A DNA stretch of 64,000 bases from Notamacropus eugenii (Eukaryota; Chordata; Mammalia; Diprotodontia; Macropodidae): NCBI RefSeq assembly GCF_028372415.1, contig NC_092875.1, positions 51,274,771 through 51,338,770 on the forward strand. Direction: 5' to 3'. The position numbers were made by a program, and so were the translations under genes. Shown here piece by piece: positions 41,460 to 64,000 of this stretch. Every line of letters starts with the position of its first letter. Position 1 is the first letter of the stretch. The notes under the pieces were generated by a model. It worked only from the letters and a program-made list of their open reading frames with translations. It did no database searches and had not been told where the DNA came from.

Positions 41460-42420
41460 TTAATTATGAGTTTCCTGAATCACAGAATAGAACTGTTTCA
41501 GAGTAGGAATAGACCAAGCGTCTTTCTAATCTGATAACTGAAAAAGAGTCATTTCCTTATTGCCTTATATTTCCTTATTGCAGTCAAGTCATGAAACCTT
41601 TGCTTGAACACTTCCCAAGTGAGAGTCCCCTGCTTTCTGAGGTGGCTTGTTGCACCCTGATTCTTATCTGTTGTGTTAGCTCTCCCTCCTTTATTCCTTC
41701 CTGCTTCGGATTATTGTTAAAATTTTGTAGGCATGCCAACAACGTTTTTATACAAGTCATTAATGAAGCTGAAAATGAAGACTTTGGCATAGCACCAAAA
41801 ACGGAATGATTGATCCACTCTGCTTGGAGACCTTCTGCCAAGATGACACTGAACCATTAATTCTTCAGTTAAGGCCTTTCAGCGAGTTCGTCATCTACTT
41901 AATTGTGCTTCGTTTATCTCACACCTGTCTTTTTTTTTTTTTCCATAAGAACAGCATGAGAATCTTTATGAAATGCTCCATCGACATTTAGGTAAACTGT
42001 ATCTGTAGCATTCCCCTAACCTACCAGTCTAGTAACACTGTCAGAAATGGAAATGAAGTTTGTCTGACTTGAACTGTTCTTGATGAGGCATGCTGGCTCT
42101 TTGTGATCACCACTTTCTTTTCTAGATGTTCATCTTCTAATAATATATTCTAGAATTTTCCCACAGATCACAGGGAAGCTCACAGGCTTACATTTGGGAA
42201 ACCTTCTTCTCTCTGTCTCTCTACTTAAGTTGAGACATTCACCCTTTGCCAGTTCTGTGGCATCTTATCTTCCACATTATTTTTTCCTCCAAATTGGACC
42301 TGTGATTTAATTGACATAGGGAATTTCTGGTGAGGAAATTCCTTCTGTCAGTATGGGCTGGCCTGCTTTGCAATTTATAATTGTAGAGATTTTTGTGGGA
42401 CACTTAGGGGTTAAGTGACA
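41460..42420 (-). repeat. LINE CR1/L3 (antisense, RT region)
   Basis: Landmarks of the CR1/L3 RT domain read in reverse: 'gatgacactgaaccattaat', 'atgaaatgctccatcgacat' (from KAFD/KAFHK-like), 'gaggcatgctggctctttgt', 'tattctagaattttcccaca'. It is in PNPLA6 intron 1. Confidence 0.75.
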
Positions 42421-42719
42421 GTCTGTTTGCGTGAGAGGGAGTCTTTGAACCCATGTCTTTCTTGATGCCTGGGCATTGACCTGTCCCTCCAGTGTCTTTT
42501 GAAGGCTCTGACAATGGTCCGAAAGTACATGTCATGCCTATTCATTACCCAAGGAGACAGAGTTCATTCATCTGGGCTGGGTTCCTCGAAGTCCTTAAGG
42601 ATAGCTGGTTGTGCTTTTACTTTTCCATAGCTCTCTTGGATATCAGCTCTCTAATAGCCATTTTTGGTCCCCTTCTTCCCCAACCCCCAAAGAGAGGGGA
42701 TGACAGTTTGGTGGCTGTG

Positions 42720-43170
42720 TGAGCAGAGAAGGTATGAGTGTGAGAAGGGTGTGGAAGTAGAATCAACAAAACGTGACAACTGTTAAGAATCTAAGATGAT
42801 TCCAATTGTGAACCTGGGTGACTTTGAGAGATGGTAGTGAATTAGGGGAGTTTGGAAGTTGGGGTGGATGGAGATGACATGTTCTATTTGGGACATGGCG
42901 AATTTGAAATTTATAAAAAACACCCAGGTGGGAATGTCCAGCAAGTCCGGCTCATGTAGGACTGGAGCTCAGACAAATGGTCAGGATAAGGTGCATAGGT
43001 CTGGGATATGTCTGGTTGGAGATGGTCAAATTGAACCCATGGATGTGGATGAGATCACTAACAAATTACACAAAGCATGAAGAAAAACTTGGCTAGTGCT
43101 TTTTGAGGCAACTACATTTAGGAGGTTTGGAACAGGAATTAATGATCCAGAGAAGGGATAGTCAGAAAGG
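42720..43170 (-). repeat. L2 fragment (antisense)
   Basis: 'cccatggatgtggatgagat' and 'tctgggatatgtctggttgg' are antisense L2 RT landmarks also seen at 3945-3965. Confidence 0.55.
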
Positions 43171-43185
43171 CAAGACAATGTTGTG

Positions 43186-43690
43186 GAAGAGATTTGTGTC
43201 CAGGTACAGGTTGATGACTTCTAGTCTGACCTCTAGTTGCAGGTCTCTTCCAACCCTGAGATTCTGTGATTCTATCAGGAGAAGCAGGAGAGGGGTCTGG
43301 GAAAAAAACAAAGTGGGGAGAAAGTGTCCAGGAACAGTGCCCCTGGTCCTCATTCATTCATTTATTCTAGGCTTTATTTGAAGCCCCAAACCTGCCTCCT
43401 GTTCATTTCTTCCCATTTCCACCTTCCTTCCACAACAGCCCTTTCAATAGTAAGGACAGCCATCTTGTCCCCCAAGATTTCTCTTTCTGGACTGAACACC
43501 CATCATTGCTTTAACCTTAGATGATGTGCTGTCTGATCTCGTCACCATTCTGGTCACCATCCTCTTAACCCAGTCTAGCTTATCTATGATCCTTCCTAAA
43601 GCATCGTACCTCAGCTGAACAAAATGCTCCCATCTTATGACCATGCCAAGAAGAAGAGTTCGTCTCTGTGCTCGTAAGGTCCATTGTCGC
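43186..43690. repeat. L3/CR1 scraps in both orientations
   Basis: 43205-43275 has the sense L3 terminus ('ctcttccaaccctgagattc'). About 43560-43690 has antisense 'tagcttatctatgatccttc' followed by 'ctcagctgaacaaaatgctc', the reverse of the region before 'ggaaggacattgataagctg'. Confidence 0.5.
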
Positions 43691-43699
43691 TCCCTGCTG

Positions 43700-44357
43700 C
43701 CCAGCATTAACAAGCCTTCTGCCAGATCTCTGCTGAAGCATTTGGGTCGATGAGTTAGTTCCATGTCCATTTGCCTCAGTGTCCTTTAGACAGGAATCAT
43801 TCCTGTTTGCATACTGGAAATGTCATTCCTAGGGGCTCCCCCATTTCTTTCAGGTCAATTTCCCTTGTAGCGTTTGAGGCTAGTTCTTCGCTGACCTCTT
43901 GGAAAGCCACTTTCCCCAAGTCTAGGCCACATTTATTCGACTTATCCCCTTGTTCCTTCTCAGTCATAAATTGCAAGCTGGAACAGGTTCGGCTCTTTTG
44001 CAACTGGTTCATCTCGTTAGGTCAGTCAGGTCCTTTAGAGCATTTCCTTTATTTTTTTGAAGAATGAAATTATCATTAGGGCAAGTGAAGGATTTGTCAG
44101 CTGCTCTGCTCCTTTGGCAAAGCTCCCCCCGTTACCTCATCTCTGGGGCACATGTGTGATGTGTTTCCTGAGTTCCTGGGCAGTGGGGCCCATGACAATA
44201 CTGCTTTCTTGTCTCTCCTTTGATCCTCACCCAACTATTCTTTACCCTGTTTCCCTGTCTCCTGAATTTCCTCACACTGAGCTCATCTTCTTAAAATAAA
44301 CTGCTATTTCAACACCACTTTTAATTTGTTTTTTAGTTCTTCTTTTGAATAAGTGAT
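43700..44357. other. PNPLA6 intron 1, unassigned
   Basis: Possibly more worn L3/CR1 sequence; no exon signal was seen. Confidence 0.4.
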
Positions 44358-44611
44358 TAGCCAGGTAGCACAGTGGAGAGAATGTGGACTGTGGTTCAGG
44401 AAGACCTGAACTTGAGTCCTGCCTCAGACACGCCCTAACTGTGTGACCCTGGACAAGTTGCTTACCTCCCTTCACCTCAGTTTCCTCATCCGTAAAATGG
44501 GGACAATAATAGCACCTCCTTCACAGAGTTGTGAAGATCATTCAAATCAGTTAACACACATAAAGTCCCTTTCAAACCATAAAGTGCCGTAGAAATGCTA
44601 GCTATGATGAC
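44358..44611 (+). repeat. tRNA-derived SINE (MAR1-like)
   Basis: Head 'agccaggtagcacagtggag', 'gtgtgaccctggacaagttg', 'cctcagtttcctcatccgta', and the end 'agaaatgctagctatgatga'. Confidence 0.82.
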
Positions 44612-44619
44612 CTCCAGTA

Positions 44620-45600
44620 AGCACATTCTGGCTTCAGAAGCATCTCCATGGTGCTCAGTAACCACAATAAGGCCCCAGGGTTTCCCTATAATAGTCTATC
44701 CCAGGATCCACCAGTGACCCCTATTTGTATCCTAGTGTCTGTCAGTAATATTTCAGTGTCCCCCAGAAATTTGCTTGGGTTGTCTTCCTGACAATGGGGA
44801 AAGGGGCAGAGCCCTACGAGGGTTGGGAGATGGGTACAAGCTAAGGGAGAAGCCAGATAGTTCTTCACCTGTGGTCTCCTCTTTCCTGGGGGATGGGGGG
44901 GGAACAGTGTGTGCTGGTTTTTTTTGTGACTTTGGTCAGGATTGGGATAGAGTATAAACTATATAAAATACGGAAAGAGGCTCATGTGGCAACTCTTCTG
45001 GAGTGTTAGTCTGCTTTTGGGTGGAGCAGAAGAGGCTAGTTGGGGTGCTGGCCATAGTGGAATTTTCCCTCACATTTCTGTGAAGCCCTGGGTTCTGGGT
45101 ATTTTCCATGACTGACCTGGGGTGGATTGGAAGTGACTTCTTACCTCAGCTCTGTAGCAATCTCATCCTCTGTCCCTCTGTTCCTCTTGGGCCCCTGAGA
45201 GCTATGGATATCTAGAAGGAGCAGAGTTGGGAGTTTGAGTACCAGGGTTCCCTTTGCCTCCATTGCCCTGTGTTCTAGGAGAGTGAAATGTCTTAGGGTA
45301 ATTTAGGATCTCAGAGCAGGCCCTCAACTGCTAGGACCAGTGGAGGGAGGGAAGAAGTGTGGGGTACCTTGAATTGCAGCTGAGACAGATCCACACATGT
45401 GCTGGTGTGTTGCCTCTGGTTTCTAGGGCTCATATTGGGCAGCCCCACCTGCTTCTTACTTTGCTTGGTCTTTGTCCTCACCCTCCCCGTCCACACACCC
45501 TGGGACCACTCCTCCAGCTATGTGTCAGAGGTTTGAGAAGCCATGGGGGGCCAGCCCCAGCTTCCAGAGTCTTACCTGTCCTGTCCCCTGGACTCCCAGG
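44620..45600. other. PNPLA6 intron 1, no recognised feature
   Basis: Unique-looking sequence. Alternative 5' exons could lie here (several AG sites after pyrimidine tracts), but nothing decides it. Confidence 0.5.
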
Positions 45601-45654
45601 GCCCCACAGGGCCACAACCAGGCCTCAGAGGCAGCCCCAGAGTCAGCCGCAGAC

Positions 45655-59824
<14,170 letters not shown>

Positions 59825-60000
59825 TAAAAATCACAGAATTGTAGAATCTCGGATGCCATTCAGTTTAGCCCATCCCTAACCACAGACATCTGTTACAACA
59901 CTGGCTAGAAATGGTCATCTCACCTCACTTTGAAGACTTCCACTAAGGGGGAAACTGACTGCCAGAGACAGCCTTTGAGAGTGTATAATAGCTCTAATTA
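59825..60000 (+). repeat. L3/CR1-tail type fragment
   Basis: 'aaaatcacagaattgtagaa', 'tagcccatccctaaccacag', and 'gacttccactaagggggaaa'. Confidence 0.55.
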
Positions 60001-60021
60001 TTAGAAGGAAGTAATAGAGTT

Positions 60022-60258
60022 GGACAGCTGGGTGGTGCAGTAGATAGAGCACTGGGGCTAGGAGTCAGGAAGACTCATCTTCATGAGTTCAAATCTGGCT
60101 GTGCGACCCTGGGCAAGTCACTTAATTCTGTTGGCCTCAGTTTCCTCATCTGCAAAATGAGCTGGAAGAGAAAATGGCAAACCACTCCAGTATCTTTGTC
60201 AAGAAAACCCCAAATGGAGTCAGAGAGTCAGACAGAATTGAAACAACTGAATAGCAAG
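60022..60258 (+). repeat. tRNA-derived SINE with RTE-like tail (WSINE1-like)
   Basis: The best preserved copy: head 'cagctgggtggtgcagtaga', core 'cctcagtttcctcatctgca', 'aaaatggcaaaccactccag', and the tail 'ggagtcagagagtcagacag' then aattgaaacaac. Confidence 0.88.
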
Positions 60259-60344
60259 CAATAGAGTCCCCCAGGAAAGCCCAGGCTCAGGTCTGTGAAG
60301 AAGGCACACATCTTCCCCACCCAAGGTGGTTATTTCTGTATTTA

Positions 60345-63300
60345 AAAAAAATTAAATATATTTTATTTTTTTTCCCTAATTACACATTAAAACAATTTTT
60401 TAGCTTTTGTTTTTAAAGTTTTGAGTTCCAAATTATCTTTCCTTTCTTCCCTCCCCTTTCCTCTTCCTGAGACAGTAAGCAATCAGATGTAGGTTATACA
60501 TGTGGAATCAGGTAAAACATTCCCGTATTAGTCATTTTGTACAGGAAGACTTAAATTTTTAAAAAAGGAAAGAAAGAAAATGAAAAATAGCTAACTTTAG
60601 TCTGTTTTCAGACAATATCAGTTCTTTCTCTGGAGGCAGAAAGTATGCTTCATCACTAGTGCTTTGGGATTGTCTTGGATCGTTGAATTGCAGAGAATAG
60701 CTAAGTCATTCTTAGTTCTAAATTGTACAACATTGCTGTTACTAGGTTAATCCCATTCTCCTGGTTCTGATCAATTCACTTTGAATTAGTTCATGTAAGT
60801 CTTCCCAGGTTTTTCTGAAATCATCGTGCTTGGCATTTCTTATAGCACGATAATATCCCATCACAGTCATATGCTATGGGCTTGTTTAGCCATTCCCTAA
60901 TTGATAAGCATTTCTCTGATTTCCAGTTCTGAGCCATCACAAAAAGAACTGCTATAAATATTTTTGTACATGTAGGTCCTTTCCCTTTTTCTTTGAACTC
61001 TTTGGGATATAGCCCTAGCAGTGATAGTACTGGATCAAAGGGTATGCATAGTTTTATAGCCCTTTTGGCAAAGTTCCAGATTGTTCTCCAGTGTGGTTGG
61101 ATCAGTTCACAACTCCACCAGCAGTGCACTAGTGTCCCAGTTTTCCCATATCCCCTCCAACATGCAGCATTTTACTTTTTTTGTCATATTAGCCTATCTG
61201 ATAGGTGTGAGATGGTACTTCAGAGTTTTAATTTGCATTTCTCTGTCAGTGGTGATTTAGAGCATTTTTTCATCTGACTATAGATAGTTTTGATTTCTTC
61301 ATCTGAAAATTGCCTATTCATATCCCTTGATCATTTATCAATTGGGAAATGACTAGCATTTTTATAAATTAGATTCAGTTCTTTGTAGATTTGAGAAACG
61401 AGGCCTTTATCAGAGATACTTGTTGCAAATCTCCCCCGCCCGCAGTTTTCTGCTTTCCTTTTAATTTTGGTTGCATTGGTTTTATTTGTGCAAAACTTTT
61501 TAATGTTATATTTTGTAATGAGGTCTATGTTTCAGATTCTTCCTTTACCCATAGATCTGACAAATAGACTCTTCCATGTGTTCCTAATTTGCTTATGGTA
61601 TCACCCTTTGTGTGTAAATTAGGTACTCATTTTGACCTTATTTTGGTATACGGTGTGAGATATTGGTCTATACCTAGTTTTCTGTCATGATGTTTTCTAG
61701 TTTTCCCAGCAGTTTTTGTCGCATAATGTGTTTTTGTTCCAAAAGTTTGGATCTTTGGGTTTATCATATACTAGATTACTGTGGTCATTTACTGTAATGT
61801 AATTTGTACCTAATCTACTCCATTGATCTACCACTCTCTTTCTTAGCCAGTACCAGATTGTTTTGATAATTACTGCTTTATAATAAAATTTTAGCTCTTG
61901 TATGGCTTCACCCCCTCCTCACATTTTTTTTCATTGAATATCTTGATATCCTTGACCTTTTGTTCTTCCAGATGAATTTTGTTATTTTCTCTAGCTCTGT
62001 AATTTATTGGTAGTTGACTGGTATGGCACTGAATAAATAGATTCATTTAGGTAGAATTGTCATGTTTATTATATTGATTTGGCCTACTCATGAACAATTA
62101 ATATTTTTCCAGTTGTTTAGATTTGATTTTATTTGTGTGAAAAGTATTTTGTAATTGTGTTCATATAGTTTCTGGATTTGTCTTCACAGATAGACTCCCA
62201 AATATTTTGTATTGCCTACAGTTATTTTAAATGGAATTTCTCTTTCTATCTCTTGCTGCTGGACTTTGTTGGTGATATGTAGAAATGCTGATGATTTGTG
62301 TGGGTTTATTTTGTATCCTATAACTTTGCTATAGTCGTTAATTATTTCAATTAGTTTTTTAGTTGATTCTCTAGGATTCTCTAGCACATCGTCTGCAAAG
62401 AGGAATAGTTTTGTTTCCTTCTTATTTATCCTAATTCCTTCAATTTCTTTTTCTTATTCCTATGGCTAACATTTCTAGTACAATTTTGAATAATAGAGGT
62501 GATGATGGGTATCCTTGCTTCACCCCTGATTGTACTGGGAAGGCTTCTAACTTGTCCCCATTACAGATAATGCTTGTAGGTGGTTTTAGATACACATTGC
62601 TTATATTTTATGGTAAGCTCCATAAAATGCACTCTAATGGTTTCATAGGAATGGGTGCTGTATTTTGTCAAAGGCTTTTTCTACAACTGTTAAGGTAATC
62701 ATATGATTTCTGTTGGCTTTGTTATTGATATGGCAATTATGATAGTTTTTCCTAACATTGAGCCAGCCCTGCATTCCTGGTATAGATCCTACCTGGTTAT
62801 AGTGTATGATCCTTGTGATTTATTGCTGTGATCTTGCTAGTATTGTATTTCAAATATTTGCCTCGATATTCATTAGGGAAATTGGTCTATAATTTTCTTT
62901 TTCTATTTTGGCTTTTCCTGGTTTAGGCATCAGCATGTTATTTGTGTTATGAAAGGAATTTGGTAGGACTCCTTCTTTGTCTATTTTTCTAAGTAGTTTA
63001 AATAGTATTGGCATTAACTGTTCTTTAAATGTTTGGTAGAGTTCACTTATGAATCCATCTGGCCCTGAGAATTTTTTTTTTCCAGTTCGTTGATGGCTTG
63101 TTCAATTTCTTTTTCTAAGCCTGGTTTATTTAAGTATTATATTTCTTCTGTTATCTGGGTAATTTATATTTTTATAGATGTTCATCCATTTTATTTTAGA
63201 TTGTCAAATTTATTGTCATATAATTGGACAAAATAGCTCCTAATAGTTATCTTAATTTCTTCTTCATTAGTGGTAAATTGACCTCTTCCATTTTTGATAA

Positions 63301-64000
63301 TAGTAATTTGTTTTTCTTCTTACTTTTTAAAATCAAATTAACTAGTGGTGTTTCTATGTTATTATTTTTTTCCCTCATAAAACCAGCTTCTAGTTTTACT
63401 TATTAGTTTAATAGTTTTCTTACTTTCAGTTTTATTAATCTCTCCTCTGATTTTCAGGATTTCCAATTTGATGTTTAATTGGAGATTTTTAATTTGTTCT
63501 TTTTCTAGTTTTTTTAGTTGCACATGCAGTTAATTTGTTTTTTTTTCTATTTTATTGATATAAGCAATTATAGATATAAATTTCCCCCTAAGTACCTCTT
63601 TGACTACATCTCATAAATTTTGGTAGGTTGTCTCATTGTTACCATTTTTTTAAATGAAATACCTGATTGTTTCTATAATTTTTTATGACTTTTTTTAGGA
63701 CTAGATTACTGTTTCTAATTAATTTTTAATCTACCTTTCCATTGCCCATTATTGAATATAATTTTTATTGCATTATGATCTGAAAAGGATGCATTTAATA
63801 TTTCTGCTTTTCTCCATTGGTTGTGAGGTTTTTAATGTCCTAACACGTGGTCAGTTTTTGTGTAGGTGCTATGTACTGTTCCTTTCTATTCCCATTCAAT
63901 TTTCTCAAAAGATCTCTCATGTCTAACTTTTCCAAAATTTTATTCATCTCCTTTCCTGTTTATTTTTTGATTAAATTTATCTAGTTCTGAGAGGGGAAAG
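60345..64000 (-). repeat. Long LINE L1 (antisense), runs off the window
   Basis: From a 3' tail near 60345, the minus strand reads the 3' UTR, the ORF2 C-terminus (60821-61129: 'MHCWWSCELIQPHWRTIWNF'), and reverse transcriptase (about 62184-62400: FADD then 'LENPRESTKKLIEIINDYSK'). It continues upstream past 64000. Several frame breaks are visible, so it is inactive. It is the largest single repeat in the window. Confidence 0.9.

Noticed and set aside
42492-43170. Possible extra PNPLA6 5' coding exons
   Set aside because: The frames coincide with an antisense L2 fragment and show no similarity to PNPLA6.
60022-60110. tRNA gene (box A/B-like sequence)
   Set aside because: The tRNA-like head belongs to a SINE. 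The body continues into SINE core and tail, and no cloverleaf acceptor stem closes.

Overview
This is a stretch of vertebrate nuclear DNA, most likely from a marsupial. It has split genes with GT-AG introns and CpG-island promoters. Its repeats are a mix of L1, very old L2, L3/CR1 and MIR, tRNA-derived SINEs of the WSINE1/MAR1 kind, and an RTE/BovB-like fragment. The gene order SAXO5 (TEX45) - ZNF358 - MCOLN1 - PNPLA6, all on the + strand, matches human 19p13.2. I cannot name the species from sequence alone. No bacterial gene, CRISPR array, retroviral element or functional RNA gene was recognised.

Layout. Positions 1-8085 hold the last five coding exons of SAXO5, a sperm-axoneme microtubule protein, set among L2 and MIR fossils. 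Positions 8400-19300 are gene-free: an L3/CR1 remnant, a dead intronless copy of glutaredoxin-1 (9029-9348), MIR and tRNA SINEs, a Tigger-type miniature transposon with TA target sites, and an L1 with a second L1 inserted backwards into it. A G-rich CpG island (about 20250-21190) leads into ZNF358, whose nine C2H2 fingers are conserved. Its C-terminal tail consists of two unrelated tandem repeats (8-residue and 15-residue units) that I do not recognise from other mammals. MCOLN1 (TRPML1) follows with all 14 coding exons and two CLEAR-like TFEB sites just upstream. Its poly(A) signal lies about 250 bp from the PNPLA6 promoter. PNPLA6 (neuropathy target esterase) begins in a third CpG island. 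Twenty coding exons, covering the membrane anchor and three cyclic-nucleotide-binding-like domains, are in the window; the patatin catalytic part lies beyond the right edge. The window ends inside a long antisense L1.

The genes do not form an operon. MCOLN1 (lysosomal Ca2+/Fe2+ channel) and PNPLA6 (ER lysophospholipase) are both linked to membrane lipid handling and neurodegeneration, but their adjacency is simply conserved synteny. Exon ends were set by GT/AG sites, by phase agreement between neighbouring exons, and by agreement with remembered human proteins. No alignment was run. Repeat ends are approximate unless a target-site duplication is stated.
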